A stretch of DNA of 64,000 nucleotides from Myxococcus xanthus (GCF_006402735.1 NZ_CP017174.1:6180001-6244000), one strand, 5' to 3'; shown: positions 21,279 through 30,855, counted from the first letter of the stretch. Program-made: numbers and translations. The notes: generated by a model not told the origin, from the letters alone.

Positions 21279-22541
21279 ATGGACAAGATCGTCATCAAGG
21301 GCGGCCAGGCGCTGCACGGCGAAGTGCAGGCCTCGGGCGCGAAGAACGCGGCGCTGCCCATCCTCGCCTCGGCGCTGCTGGCCGACGGCACCTCCACCTA
21401 CCGCAACGTGCCGGACCTGGCGGATGTCGCCACCATGCTCAAGGTGCTGCGCACCATGGGCTGCGACGCGGAGCGCGACTCGGAGAAGACGGACGTCTGC
21501 CGGGTGGGCGTCAACGGCCACATCACCCCTGAGGCGCCCTACGAGCTGGTGAAGACGATGCGCGCCAGCGTGCTGGTGCTGGGGCCGCTCGTCGCCCGCT
21601 TCGGCCGGGCGCGGGTGTCCATGCCGGGCGGGTGCGCCATTGGCGCGCGGCCCATCGACCAGCACCTCAAGGGGCTGAAGGCGCTGGGCGCGGACATCCA
21701 CCTCACGGAAGGCTACGTGGAGGCCACGGCGAAGCAGCTCAAGGGCGGCACCGTCAACTTCGACGTCATCACCGTCACCGGCACGGAGAACGTGATGATG
21801 GCGGCGGTGCTGGCCAAGGGCCGCACCCGCATGGAGAACTGCGCCCGCGAGCCCGAGGTCGAGGAGCTGGCCAAGGTGCTCAACAAGATGGGGGCGCGCA
21901 TCGAGGGCGCGGGCACGTCCATCATCACCATTGAGGGCGTGGACGGGCTGAAGCCGGTGGAGCACGCCATCCTCCCCGACCGCATCGAGGCCGGCACCCT
22001 GCTGGTGGCGGCGGCCATCTCCGGCGGCGACGTGCTGGTGAAGCGCGTGGTGCCCGAGCACATGGACGCGCTGGTGGAGAAGCTGCGCGAGGCCGGGTGC
22101 ACGATGACCACCGAGGGCAACGGCCTGCGCTGCAAGGCGCCCCAACGGCTGGACGCGGTGAACATCACCACCACGGAGCATCCGGGGTTCCCCACGGACA
22201 TGCAGGCCCAGCTGATGGCCCTCATGTCTGTCAGTCAGGGGACGTCCGTCATCAGCGAAAACATCTTCGAGAACCGCTTCATGCACGTGCCGGAGCTGCA
22301 CCGGCTGGGCGCGGACATCACCATCCAGGGGCACACCGCGGTGGTGAAGGGTGTGAAGGGCCTGAGCGGCGCGCCCGTCATGGCAACGGACCTGAGGGCG
22401 AGTGCGTCACTCATCCTGGCCGGGCTGCGAGCGGAGGGCCGCACCGACGTCAGCCGCGTCTACCACCTGGACCGGGGCTATGAGCGCCTGGAGCGCAAGT
22501 TGAGCGCCCTGGGTGCGGACATCCGCCGCGAGAAGGCGTAG
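21279..22541 (+). CDS. murA: UDP-N-acetylglucosamine 1-carboxyvinyltransferase
   Basis: A 420-residue MurA, catalysing the first committed step of peptidoglycan synthesis: transfer of enolpyruvate from PEP to UDP-GlcNAc. The N-terminal [10 protein letters not shown] and SGAKNAALP (Lys22-Asn23) start the fold, and the catalytic Cys is present at about residue 119 in [16 protein letters not shown], the residue alkylated by fosfomycin in sensitive organisms. The length is normal, and the gene follows prmC by 14 nt. The presence of Cys rather than Asp predicts fosfomycin sensitivity of the enzyme. Confidence 0.96.
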   Translation: MDKIVIKGGQALHGEVQASGAKNAALPILASALLADGTSTYRNVPDLADVATMLKVLRTMGCDAERDSEKTDVCRVGVNGHITPEAPYELVKTMRASVLVLGPLVARFGRARVSMPGGCAIGARPIDQHLKGLKALGADIHLTEGYVEATAKQLKGGTVNFDVITVTGTENVMMAAVLAKGRTRMENCAREPEVEELAKVLNKMGARIEGAGTSIITIEGVDGLKPVEHAILPDRIEAGTLLVAAAISGGDVLVKRVVPEHMDALVEKLREAGCTMTTEGNGLRCKAPQRLDAVNITTTEHPGFPTDMQAQLMALMSVSQGTSVISENIFENRFMHVPELHRLGADITIQGHTAVVKGVKGLSGAPVMATDLRASASLILAGLRAEGRTDVSRVYHLDRGYERLERKLSALGADIRREKA

Positions 22542-22686
22542 GGCTGGGGGGCTGGGGGGCGACGGGACGGCGCGTTGCCAACAGAAGGCGCAAGGCGGGT
22601 TGCATCCGAAATTTCGCGCGACCTATCATTCTCCCATCGACTGGGGAGAACACCACTCCCCCCCAACAGGAGAATGGAACCGCCCC

Positions 22687-23076
22687 ATGGATTGCCCCAG
22701 CTGCAACGTCGAGATGTCCGATCTCGAGGGGGATGATCAGACGTTGCGAAAGTGTGGAGATTGCGGCGGCCTTTGGATTGACGTCGCGGACCTCAACCGG
22801 GTCCTGCTCCACAACAACCTCCCCGGGCTGGAGAGCCAGGGCGGCAAGGTGGATGCAGAGGCACTGACCGGTCAGTGCCCCGAGTGCCAGGTCGACCTCG
22901 TCCGCGTGGACGGTGGCGACCGCCAGCATCCGCTGCATTACGACACCTGCGAGTCCTGCGGCGGTATCTTCCTGGAATCCGAGTTCCAGGACGCCACCGA
23001 CGTGAAGATCGCGGTCGAGGAAATCATCGCGTTCTTCCGCCACTTCGGCGCGAAGCGGAAGATGGCCGCTCTGTAG
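22687..23076 (+). CDS. zf-TFIIB-type double zinc-ribbon protein
   Basis: A 129-residue protein of two zinc-ribbon units: CPSC with CGDCGG (residues 3-29) and CPEC with CESCGG (about 60-90). This matches the bacterial zf-TFIIB family, small proteins of unknown function found in many myxobacteria. The Cys spacing is intact in both units, so both probably bind zinc. A C-terminal helix with EEIIAFFRHFGAKRKM ends the protein. The ATG at 22687 gives the homologous start MDCPSCN. It is followed closely by a converging gene. Confidence 0.8.
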   Translation: MDCPSCNVEMSDLEGDDQTLRKCGDCGGLWIDVADLNRVLLHNNLPGLESQGGKVDAEALTGQCPECQVDLVRVDGGDRQHPLHYDTCESCGGIFLESEFQDATDVKIAVEEIIAFFRHFGAKRKMAAL

Positions 23077-23129
23077 GCGGAGTGCCTCGCCCCCCGGGAA
23101 ACCGGGCGGGCGGCAGCCAGCCCGTCAGC

Positions 23130-23969
23130 TCACCGCTGGCTGCGGAACTCGTCGCCCCAAGCCTCGGCGACGGGCCCGTCGAACGCCAGCGACGCATCCG
23201 GCGGGCGTGTCCCCTCGGAGTCCCCTCGCGGGAAGCGCACCGTCACCCGCCCGTGCGGGGGGACGTCCAGGGACAGCTTCTCTCCGGACAGCGTATAGGC
23301 GCCACTGACTGTCGTGGACACCTCGCCCTCCAAGGGCTCCTCGGTGAGGCTGTAGGTTCCGTCCAGGTAGAAGGACAGGAAGCGGTGCGGTGCGCCCTTC
23401 AGGCCACCGAACCAGGTGCCGAGCAGCGGCGCCAGCCGGCCGTTGTAGCGCAGCTTGGGCGCCAGCCAGGTTCCATTGAGGGCCTTCCCGCCGGCGTAGA
23501 AGACGATGTCGGTGACGCACACGGGCGCGTCGTCCTTGGCGCCCGGGAAGCGCTCCGACACCTCCAGCGTGAAGCGAGCGCCCCGAAGTCCGGGCTTGAG
23601 GGGCACCACCTGGAGCCCGCGCTTGTCCTCCACGCTGACGCTGCGCGCTTCCTTGATGCCGGTCAGGGTGAGCTTCCGCGCCCGGGCGCGGGCCTTGAAC
23701 GCGGCCCGGTCCGAGCCGTCGCCCGTGTACACGCGGACCTCGTCCACGGTGACGATGTCCTTGAAACCGAAGGTGAAGGACGCGGGCGCGTCTCCGCTGA
23801 CACACCACGCGGTGGAGTCGCGGCCGTCGAGCACGTTGAGGGGCCCGTAGCGCTCCGGCTGACTGGTGCGGTCGAGCCAGTCGGAGGCCTGGACGTAGCC
23901 TGGCGGGACATTGGATGCGGCGGAGGCCGCCGTGGCGGACAGGAGGGAGGCGAGGAGCAGGCGTCGCAT
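23130..23969 (-). CDS. Exported F5/8-type (discoidin-like, NADase-type) glycan-binding protein
   Basis: A 279-residue exported protein. Start ATG 23969 gives MRRLLLASLLSATAASAA, a signal peptide with an AxA cleavage site near residue 20. The mature part begins with a discoidin-like domain (about 22-140: LDGRDSTAWCVSG, FGFKDIVTVDEVRVYTGD, RFTLEVSERFPG), the type seen fused to NADases and other surface proteins, and ends in a beta-rich domain (about 165-279) with LLGTWFGGLKG and GAYTLSGEKLSLDVPP. It probably binds surface glycans. It converges with the zinc-ribbon gene and diverges from the PPC lipoprotein gene. Confidence 0.75.
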   Translation of the reverse strand: MRRLLLASLLSATAASAASNVPPGYVQASDWLDRTSQPERYGPLNVLDGRDSTAWCVSGDAPASFTFGFKDIVTVDEVRVYTGDGSDRAAFKARARARKLTLTGIKEARSVSVEDKRGLQVVPLKPGLRGARFTLEVSERFPGAKDDAPVCVTDIVFYAGGKALNGTWLAPKLRYNGRLAPLLGTWFGGLKGAPHRFLSFYLDGTYSLTEEPLEGEVSTTVSGAYTLSGEKLSLDVPPHGRVTVRFPRGDSEGTRPPDASLAFDGPVAEAWGDEFRSQR

Positions 23970-24072
23970 GTCTCCGCATCTTTGATCGCCTCGCGAGCGC
24001 GGCTCCAGTCCGAGCACGCACGGAGCGGCCGGGTAGATGCGGATGAAAGCGCCCGCGCGGATGTTGGGGTGC

Positions 24073-24100
24073 TTGACACTCCGTCCCTGACGGGAAGGAT
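24073..24100 (+). promoter_or_regulatory. Possible promoter for the PPC-repeat lipoprotein gene
   Basis: TTGACA at 24073-24078 with AAGGAT at 24095-24100 (16-nt spacer). The -35 is perfect, the -10 poor. It is 27 nt before the ATG. Confidence 0.35.
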
Positions 24101-24126
24101 GGCGGCCTGTTCTGGAGGAGACCGTG

Positions 24127-26340
24127 ATGAGACGCTGGGGGTGGGCCTGTGTGCTGGGGCTGATGCTGGCCGGCTGCAAGGAAGACAAGGCGCCGGAAGC
24201 TCCGGACGCGGGTCCGGTGGAGACGGGACCGGCCGCTCTCACGGAGAAGGAGCCCAACGACCGGCCCGACCAGGCCCTGGACATCACCCGCAACAGCACG
24301 GTGAGCGCGGAGCTCACCGCGCAGCCGAACAAAGCGGACGAGGACTGGTACCGGCTGGCGCCCGGCGCGCCGCGCATCGCGGACGTCACCGTGTCCGGCC
24401 TGCCCGGCGGGGACATCACCCTGGAGGTGTATGACCGCGACCGCAACCGCCTGGTGGGCGTCAACAGCGAGGGCGAAGGCAAGCCGGAGCGGTTCCCCAA
24501 CCTCTACGTGGAGAACGAGCGCTTCATCCGCGTGGTGCCCACCCGCAAGGGTGTGGGCGGCGCGTACACGCTCGAGGTCCGCATGCGCGCGCCCGAGGAC
24601 GGCGAGGAGCGCGAGCCCAACGACCGCGCCGTGGACGCGGTGAGCCTGAGCTTGGGCCAGACGGTGACGGCCTATCTGGGCCATGCCGGCGACGAGGACT
24701 GGTACCGCATCGAGCTGCCCGACCCGACGCAGCCCTCGGCTCCGCAAGGCACAGGCCCGGGTGGGACGGCGGAGGACCCCTCGACCGCGCCCTTCGGCGA
24801 TTCGCCGTCGCAGGGCACGCCGTCCCCGGGAGATGGCACCGCGCCGCAGGGGATGGGCGGCACGCTGCCCGGCGCTGGAGGCGCAGGCGCCCCCCTGGGG
24901 CAGGACGACGCGATGGGCGGCGGCCTCGCCGGTCAACAGGGCACGACCGGCGCTGGCGCTCAGGACGGACAGGGCAACCCTGGCGCGGGCGCCGCTGGGG
25001 CGAGGCAGGACCTGACTGGCAACGGTTTCGAGACCGAGGAAGGCGTGGCCCCCCGGGGCACCGAAGAAGATGGAACGCCCGGCCTCACGGCACAGGAGGG
25101 CAGACGGGGTGCGTCGCCCGGCCAGGGCGGAGTGGATGGCTTCGCGCGTGACGAGGCGCCGCCCTCCCCCGCCGTGGAGGGCACCTTCGCGGGCAGCGAG
25201 CCGCCGCCCGTGGGCAGCCAGGCGGTGGGCGAAGCCATTGCCCGCGCGCTGGACGCGGGCACGGCGGTGCCCGTGCCCCCGGAGCCGCCCTCGGTGGCGC
25301 TGAAAATCGAGCTGACCGGCGTGGACGGCGTGCGGCCGGAGCTGTCGGTGCTGTCCGCGGCGGAGGCGCCGCTCTTCACCCTGCGCGGCAAGGAAGGCGA
25401 GACGCTGTCGCTGCGCAACATCGGCGTGCGCGCCATGGACCGGGTCGTCTACGTGGTGGTGAAGACGAGCTGGGTGGGCACCGGCAAGGAGGCCCGCAGG
25501 CCGTTCAACACCACCATGCCGTACACGCTCACCGTGTCGCAGGAGGAGGCCGGCGCCAGCGCGGAGTTGGAGCCGAACGACGAGCTCCACAAGGCCACGA
25601 CCGTCACGGCCGGGGGCTACCGCGAGGGTTTCCTGGCGCCCAAGGGCGATGTGGACCACTTCGTCCTGAAGACGTCCGAGCCGGTGCTGGCGAAGGTGGA
25701 GCTGACCGGCGTGGAGCGCCTGGACCTGGTGCTCTCCATGGTGGAGCCCCCGGAGGGGGAATCCGGCAAGGAGACGGTGCTGCTGCGCGCCAACGACGGC
25801 GCCATCAAGGAGCCCGAGCGCCTCAACAACGTCGCCTGCAACGGCGCCTGCTACTTCCGAGTGGAGGGCGCGTCGCGCAAGGTGGACGGCAAGTGGGTGA
25901 AGGACTTCGAGAACGCCGAACAGCCCTACCGCATCACCGTCACCACGGTGCCGGACAACGGCGGCGAGGAGCGCGAGCCCAACAACACCGCGGACCGGGC
26001 GCAGGACCTGACACTGGGGCAGCCGGTGCGTGGCACGGTGTATCCGGTAAAGGACACGGACTTCTTCCGGCTGGACCTGTCGGACCGGCCGGTGCGCACG
26101 CCCATCCGCGCCACGCTGCTGGGCATCCTGAAGGTCGACGTGGGGCTGTACCTGCACCGCGTGCAGCCGGACGGGAAGCTGTCGCTCGTGCAGACGGCTG
26201 ACCGGGCCAAGGGCGACCAGCCGGAGAGCATCCGCTACAGCGCCGAGCCGGGCGTCTACCTCTTCGAGGTCCGGGACGCGCGCAACCGCGAGTCCAACTT
26301 CCAGGACTCGTACCAGCTCACCGTCGAGGAGACGGAGTAG
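24127..26340 (+). CDS. Lipoprotein with four PPC-like repeats and a Gly-rich insert
   Basis: A 737-residue lipoprotein (MRRWGWACVLGLMLAGCKE; lipobox LAGC). ATG 24127 has AGGAG 6 nt upstream; a GTG at 24124 is too close. The mature protein shows four pre-peptidase C-terminal-like beta modules, each opened by an EPND/EPNN motif (EKEPNDRPDQA, EREPNDRAVDA, ELEPNDELHKA, EREPNNTADRA) and containing DEDWYRL or DTDFFRL. PPC modules bind carbohydrate or collagen outside the cell. Between repeats two and three lies about 180 residues of Gly/Pro/Gln-rich low complexity (24780-25310), which looks like an expanded linker. Probable surface lipoprotein; no catalytic domain is seen. Confidence 0.8.
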   Translation: MRRWGWACVLGLMLAGCKEDKAPEAPDAGPVETGPAALTEKEPNDRPDQALDITRNSTVSAELTAQPNKADEDWYRLAPGAPRIADVTVSGLPGGDITLEVYDRDRNRLVGVNSEGEGKPERFPNLYVENERFIRVVPTRKGVGGAYTLEVRMRAPEDGEEREPNDRAVDAVSLSLGQTVTAYLGHAGDEDWYRIELPDPTQPSAPQGTGPGGTAEDPSTAPFGDSPSQGTPSPGDGTAPQGMGGTLPGAGGAGAPLGQDDAMGGGLAGQQGTTGAGAQDGQGNPGAGAAGARQDLTGNGFETEEGVAPRGTEEDGTPGLTAQEGRRGASPGQGGVDGFARDEAPPSPAVEGTFAGSEPPPVGSQAVGEAIARALDAGTAVPVPPEPPSVALKIELTGVDGVRPELSVLSAAEAPLFTLRGKEGETLSLRNIGVRAMDRVVYVVVKTSWVGTGKEARRPFNTTMPYTLTVSQEEAGASAELEPNDELHKATTVTAGGYREGFLAPKGDVDHFVLKTSEPVLAKVELTGVERLDLVLSMVEPPEGESGKETVLLRANDGAIKEPERLNNVACNGACYFRVEGASRKVDGKWVKDFENAEQPYRITVTTVPDNGGEEREPNNTADRAQDLTLGQPVRGTVYPVKDTDFFRLDLSDRPVRTPIRATLLGILKVDVGLYLHRVQPDGKLSLVQTADRAKGDQPESIRYSAEPGVYLFEVRDARNRESNFQDSYQLTVEETE

Positions 26341-26354
26341 CGCCTCACTTCCCG

Positions 26355-26383
26355 TTGACAAGCCCCGGGGCGGCCCGTACTTT
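26355..26383 (+). promoter_or_regulatory. tRNA-Gly promoter
   Basis: TTGACA at 26355-26360 and TACTTT at 26378-26383, 17-nt spacer, giving a start point around 26390, 10 nt before the tRNA. Perfect -35, moderate -10. Confidence 0.7.
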
Positions 26384-26399
26384 GCGCCCTGCTTCGCCT

Positions 26400-26472
26400 G
26401 CGGTGGTAGCTCAGTTGGTAGAGCACGAGCTTCCCAAGCTCGGGGTCGAGGGTTCGAATCCCTTCCGCCGCT
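26400..26472 (+). tRNA. tRNA-Gly (anticodon CCC)
   Basis: A 73-nt cloverleaf. Acceptor GCGGTGG pairs with CCGCCGC (one G-U); the D-arm GCTC/GAGC; anticodon stem CGAGC/GCTCG around the loop TTCCCAA, giving anticodon CCC, which reads GGG; T-arm GAGGG/CCCTT with loop TTCGAAT. Discriminator is U; CCA is not encoded. Its 3' half is repeated at 38054-38142, so it served as an integration site. Confidence 0.97.
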
Positions 26473-26528
26473 CACTCATGAAGGCCGGTAGTCCTTGAGG
26501 AAACTCGGGACTACCGGCCTTCGTGTTT
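26440..26528 (+). repeat. Left direct repeat (attL-like) over tRNA-Gly 3' half and terminator
   Basis: Matches 38054-38142 over 89 nt with two differences (26446 T/G and 26513 A/G). It includes the anticodon-distal tRNA half and the whole hairpin terminator. The complete tRNA is on this side, so this is attL in the usual naming. Together with the right copy it marks an integrated element. Confidence 0.9.
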
Positions 26529-26529
26529 T
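26481..26529 (+). terminator. tRNA-Gly terminator
   Basis: Perfect 14-bp stem AAGGCCGGTAGTCC (26481-26494) / GGACTACCGGCCTT (26508-26521) followed by CGTGTTTT. A near-identical copy with one changed pair follows the right repeat (38095-38142). Confidence 0.9.
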
Positions 26530-27188
26530 GAGGCTTCGGGACGCCTTGCAGCAAGGATGCAGCAAACGGCGCGAAGCCGGCCCCGCCGCTCCCCTCCCCG
26601 GCTCGCGCCTGCCGCACCTCCGGCGGTTGCTGGGGATAGGCGCGAAGGACAGCTTGTCGAAATCGAAGCTCCTCCTCACCAGTCCTGCCCCGTCCACTCG
26701 CGGCCTCCTCTCCTTCATCGGCTCCTTCCTCGCCGCTGCCTGGGGCGCCACCATCGCCTCCTCTCCTGCTTTGGGGAGGAGCTGTCGAATCACGGCCGCT
26801 GCGGGAGGGGGCTTGAGATGGGAGGGCGTATCCGCAGCAATGGTGAGAATTTTCAGCGAGGCTGAGAGGGATTGCTACACACCTGTCTGCAGGGCGAAAT
26901 CGATATCAATCAAGGAATGGCAATGGGAATACCCTTTCAGGTGATAGGGTATTCGCGCCCGCAACACCGCTATCGAGTCGTAAACACCGCCGGTCCTGAC
27001 GGAAGCGAGACGCCCAGCGCGGGGCGTGGGTCGCTGACGGGGCGCGGGCCTGCGGTCTGGAAGCCAACGCGCCGCTGGGGGACCGCGGCGCGCCGGTCCG
27101 GCATCGTCCGCCCGGTGAGTCGTGGCTCCTGGTGGTCTCACTTGAGGTATCAACTTGAATCCACACCACAGGACCTCATCCCGGGGGG
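26530..27188. other. Gene-poor stretch at the left end of the island
   Basis: No intact gene. On the minus strand about 26620-26720 reads AGLVRRSFDFDKLS followed by a basic segment, resembling the C-terminal end of IS91/ISCR-type transposases, without a start or the catalytic part. A 8-bp inverted repeat GAATACCC/GGGTATTC with a 12-nt spacer lies at 26927-26954 and could be an operator of the downstream gene. Base composition around 26870-26960 is clearly less GC-rich than elsewhere. Confidence 0.35.
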
Positions 27189-28443
27189 ATGGATGCACCT
27201 GCCCGTGTGCTCGCGCTGACTGCCCTTGCGCTCGCGACGCCCGCGCTAGCCGCCGAGGGATTCACCTCCGTCACCGCCAGTGGGGATGACGGCAACGTCC
27301 CCGCCAACGCCATCGACGGCGACCCCACCACGCGCTGGTCCAGCAACGGAGTGGGAGAATGGCTCACCGGCGACCTGGGCGCGGTGAAATCGCTCAGCGC
27401 CGTGGACATCGGCTGGCACCGTGGCAACGAGCGCGTCAACAACTTCGCCATCTCCACCTCCACGGACGGCACGACCTTCACGCAGGTGCATTCCGGCAGC
27501 TCATCCGGCAACACCGCCGCGCTGGAGCGTTACTCGTTCTCCCCGGTGAGCGCGCGCTACGTGCGCATCACCGTGAACGGCAGCTCGATGAACACCTGGG
27601 CCAGCATCGCGGAAATGCAGCCCGGCACCGGCTCGACCCCGCCCACCGACCCACCTGGCGAGCAGGGCCAGGACAAGTTCGGCGTGACGATGATCTATCC
27701 GACCAAGTCGGGCGGCGAGCAGTGGTTCCTGGCGGACAACGCTACGTCCGACAAGCGCTTCGACCCGCAGAACACCATCAGCCGCAACTCGGACGGCTCC
27801 TGGAAGATGAGGAACAGCAAGGTGCGCATGTCCGTGTTCACCTCCACGGGCTACAGCGTCCAAGATTCCGACCTACGACCGCGACGTGCTGGCCAGCCGG
27901 GGCTACATGCAGGCGGCGAACGACTGGCGGAACATCGAGATGACTGGCTTCGTGAAGGTCAACTCGGTGTCCGACGTGTCGGACAACTTCGCGTGGTACG
28001 CGCGAGGCGGCAAGCACAACGACAACCACTCGGGGTGCGAGGGCAGCAGCTACAAGGGTTCGCTGCACTATGACGGCCGGGTCCGCTGGAAGAAGGAGAC
28101 GTGGCACGTCTCCTACAACCAGGCGTCGTACAAGTCCGGTACCTCGGCGCTACGCGGCCGCTGGGTGGGCTTCAAGTCGGTGATGCGCAACACCAAGGTC
28201 AACGGAAAGGAGGCCGTGCGCCTCGAGAAGTACCTCAACGAGAACGCCGACAAGAAGACCTGGAAGAAGGTCTACGACATGGTGGACTCGGGCAGCTGGG
28301 GTGGTGACGCCAGCCACTGCGGCGGCGCGGTGAACGCAATGCCCATCACTTGGGGCGGCCCCATCGCGGTGTTCCGCTGGGACAGCGCCAACGACGTGGA
28401 CTTCAAGTGGCTATCCGTGCGCGAAATCTCGCCGGAGCAGTGA
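27189..28443 (+). pseudogene. Secreted discoidin-domain protein, frameshifted
   Basis: Signal peptide (RVLALTALALATPALAAEG) then an F5/8 type C discoidin domain (about residues 22-150: TASGDDGNVPANAIDGDPTT, WLTGDLGAVKSLS, ARYVRITVNGSS), a Thr/Pro linker, and a second beta-rich domain from about 165 (FGVTMIYPTKSGGEQWFLAD). Near 27860 the reading must shift by one base: frame one runs on as junk to 28073, while the same domain continues in the frame containing KIPTYDRDVLASRGYMQ and ends at 28443 (SVREISPEQ). Either a real mutation or a sequencing error. The second domain resembles polysaccharide-active beta-sandwich proteins, but I cannot name it. Discoidin domains bind carbohydrate. Confidence 0.75.
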
Positions 28444-28463
28444 GCCGCTGACCACGTGACGCC

Positions 28464-28506
28464 CGCCCCGGTGCTCCTTCCTTGGAGTGCCGGGGCGTGG
28501 CGTTTT
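28464..28506 (+). terminator. Terminator after the discoidin gene
   Basis: Stem CGCCCCGG (28464-28471) / CCGGGGCG (28490-28497), extended inside by TGCTCC/GGAGTG-type pairing, then GCGTTTT. Confidence 0.75.
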
Positions 28507-29021
28507 CAGGGCATTCGATGGGCGCCATCACCGGCGTCCGAGCCCTCCACGGGGACCGCCAGCAATCCCCCATCACCGCGAACTTCGCAACGAAGAGCGG
28601 CCATCTCCGGTGCATGGCACAGCAATCGAGCAATCCAATATCAGCCCAACAATGAGCCGATTTCCGGCCAGCACCGACCGAGCCTGCGACGAGCAGAGTC
28701 CGCGCCCTCTCGCCATGGATTGATGGCGGGCCCCCCTCCGGCTCCGCGCCGGATGAGCGGTCTCGGGTCCCGTGGGTGCGGGGAGGCCAGAGCTGGAGGT
28801 GTCTCCACATGGAATGCCCGCATGGATTCGCGAGCCCTCCCGCACGCTGCGGGAGATGCCCTGCGGGATGAGGAGTGCGCCGAAAAAGTGTTCTCCACTG
28901 CGTGGAGGTCACGGCCCCCAAGGCGGTTGTGATGAAAGCCGCAGCACATCATCCTCCGTAGCCGCAACAATTATCGGAAAGGCTTGCGGTTCATGCAGCC
29001 TGACCGGTTCCGGGGGGTACC
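28507..29021. other. 515-nt gap, nothing convincing
   Basis: No ORF with protein-like composition and no RNA gene. It contains short low-GC patches (for example around 28620-28680 and 28960-29000). The last 60 nt probably hold the promoter of the thrombospondin-like gene. Confidence 0.3.
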
Positions 29022-30086
29022 ATGAACACACTGAAACAAAATGTACGGATGGCTTGCGGTCTGATTTTCGGCTCGCTGCTGATGGCGGCCTCGCCAGGCT
29101 TTGCCCATTCCTCTGATGCAGCCGGCTGCGCGGACCGTCAGCGTGAGGGATTCAAAGACATCGCGCGCTGGCCTGACATCGCGGGGTGCGCCGGTGCATG
29201 GCGGATTCCGGGCCTGCACACGGACAACCCGGGGATTGCTCCGGCCTGCCCGGGCCTCGTGACCTTCGACACCCTGACCCCCGTCTGCGGCCGCAAGGGC
29301 GGTGACGATGGCCCGAAGCCGGGTGGCGCCGGCTGCAACGTGGCCGACCTCTGCGCGAGCGGCTGGCACGTCTGTACGAGCGACGCCGAGGTGATGAGCC
29401 GGTCCTCCACCGGTTGCAAGGGAGCCACCAAGGCGGGAGACCAGGCCCTCTTCTTCGCCACCCGGCAGAGCACCAATGGCTGCGGCGTCTGTGCCAACGG
29501 AACCTCGACAGGTCCGGAGTGCGACTCCGACAGTTGCACTCCTGGCTGCCTGCAGACCGCCCGAACGTCGAACGACTTCTTCGGCTGCGGCAACTTCGGA
29601 ACCGAGGCCACGTGTGGCCCCCTCAACCGGTTCTCGGAGAACCTGTGCTCGGGGCTTGAAGGCTCGCCATGGTCGTGTAACGCCGCGACGACCGCTGACG
29701 ACAACGGCCTCTGCGAGGCCTACACGGCCATCAAGACGGGCTCCCGCTTTGGCGGTGTGCTCTGCTGCCGCGACACCTGCACCGATTCCGACAAGGACGG
29801 CGTCTGCGATAGCGCGGACCGCTGCGCGGGCACCGTGCTCCCCGAGTCCCTGTCCACAGGCTCCCTGCCGGGCATGAACCGCTTCGCCGATACTGACGGC
29901 GATGGCACCTTCAACACGCTGTCGTCGAACGACGGCGAGCCGGAGCGCCGCTTTACCCTCGTGGACACCGCTGGTTGCAGCTGCGCGCAGATTGTCGATG
30001 CGCTGGGGATGAGCCAGGAGCACGCCCAATCTGGATGCAGCCTCAGCACCCTGGAGAGCTGGGTGTCGCGCGTGAAGGAGAACTAG
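29022..30086 (+). CDS. Secreted Cys-rich protein with thrombospondin-3-like Ca-binding motif
   Basis: A 354-residue exported protein: signal MACGLIFGSLLMAASPGFAHS. The mature part has over 25 Cys, in pairs, so it must be disulfide-bonded outside the cell. An unknown Cys-rich domain covers residues about 30-240 (ADRQREGFKDIARW, GCNVADLCASGWHVC, WSCNAATTADDNGLCEAY). At about 245-262 there is a thrombospondin type 3 motif, TDSDKDGVCDSADRCAGT, which binds calcium, and then ADTDGDGTFN. ATG 29022 has a GGGGGTACC before it. It is one of several adhesin-like products in the island. Confidence 0.75.
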   Translation: MNTLKQNVRMACGLIFGSLLMAASPGFAHSSDAAGCADRQREGFKDIARWPDIAGCAGAWRIPGLHTDNPGIAPACPGLVTFDTLTPVCGRKGGDDGPKPGGAGCNVADLCASGWHVCTSDAEVMSRSSTGCKGATKAGDQALFFATRQSTNGCGVCANGTSTGPECDSDSCTPGCLQTARTSNDFFGCGNFGTEATCGPLNRFSENLCSGLEGSPWSCNAATTADDNGLCEAYTAIKTGSRFGGVLCCRDTCTDSDKDGVCDSADRCAGTVLPESLSTGSLPGMNRFADTDGDGTFNTLSSNDGEPERRFTLVDTAGCSCAQIVDALGMSQEHAQSGCSLSTLESWVSRVKEN

Positions 30087-30355
30087 AGGGTCTGAAGTTG
30101 CCCCCATCCTGATGGGCCCCACCCAGCTCTCCTTTGATTTGGATACGAGTTGTGCCGCGCCTTCTGGTTCCAGGGTAGGAATTCTCCTGGCGGACACCAA
30201 TCCTCCGTGCCCGCCTCGCCGTAGGCGGCCTGGATGAATTCCTGGGCCCCGTCGAAGCAGCGCTCCATCCGCGGGTGGTCCGTCCAAGGAGGCGCGGCGT
30301 CCGCTCGGGCCACCATGGCCAGGCAGAGCGACAGGAACAGCGACGGCAATCTCAT
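30083..30355 (-). CDS. Possible small secreted protein, perhaps truncated
   Basis: Ninety residues starting MRLPSLFLSLCLAMVARADA, a good signal peptide. The next part (PPWTDHPRMERCFDGAQEF...) looks protein-like, but the last 30 residues (WNQKARHNSYPNQRRAGWG) look like non-coding DNA read through, so the gene may have lost its original 3' end. Its end overlaps the stop of the preceding gene on the other strand. SD is weak (AGG only). Confidence 0.45.
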   Translation of the reverse strand: MRLPSLFLSLCLAMVARADAAPPWTDHPRMERCFDGAQEFIQAAYGEAGTEDWCPPGEFLPWNQKARHNSYPNQRRAGWGPSGWGQLQTL

Positions 30356-30399
30356 CTCAAGGGACCTGGGACGCATCGTGGACCGTGATGTTCGCGGTG

Positions 30400-30720
30400 G
30401 CCGGAGGGTTTCCCGGTGGGAAGACATTGGAAGGTATTCACCAGCGGCGGGTAGGCCCACTGCGCGGTGCTGGTCAAGGGCACCTCGTCCAACAGGACGT
30501 TCCGGACGAACCGCATGAAGCCCTGCCGCTCTCGCGAGGTGAATACCTCGGCCAGCAGCGCCTCGTAGGACTTCTCCAGGTGGCGGGCGAGGGCCTCGAG
30601 TTGGTCCCACGACGTCTGGCTTTCCACCACCCGGCCCTCGCGCGCGGACGGCGAAGTCCACCGAGTAGCGGCCGCCGGGACGGAGGCGCGGCGGGGCGGG
30701 CTCCGTCACTGGGGCGGCCA
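30400..30720 (-). pseudogene. Remnant coding block with a frameshift
   Basis: Two frames carry one plausible protein: first PPRLRPGGRYSVDFAV, then after a shift SQTSWDQLEALARHLEKSYE and a helical stretch containing GFMRFVRNVLLDEVPLTS. Helical, charged and not a typical GC-rich shadow. No family recognised, no start seen. Part of the broken block between the secreted proteins and the integrase remnant. Confidence 0.35.
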
Positions 30721-30855
30721 TGGCCGCGCCGGGGCCTGGTGCGCGGCGGCTTCACGCCGGAGGACGGCGAGAACCTACGCTCGCGTAACAGGGACGGTGC
30801 TCGGAAGGTTCCAGTTCCCGCAGTAGGGCCGGGAACCACCGGGTCAGTCACGACC

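Noticed and set aside
26411-26617. ORF reading RRKGFEPSTPSLGS opposite tRNA-Gly
   Set aside because: Classic spurious translation of the antisense strand of tRNA genes (RDSNPRP-type peptides); not a gene. The same applies to the right repeat near 38090.
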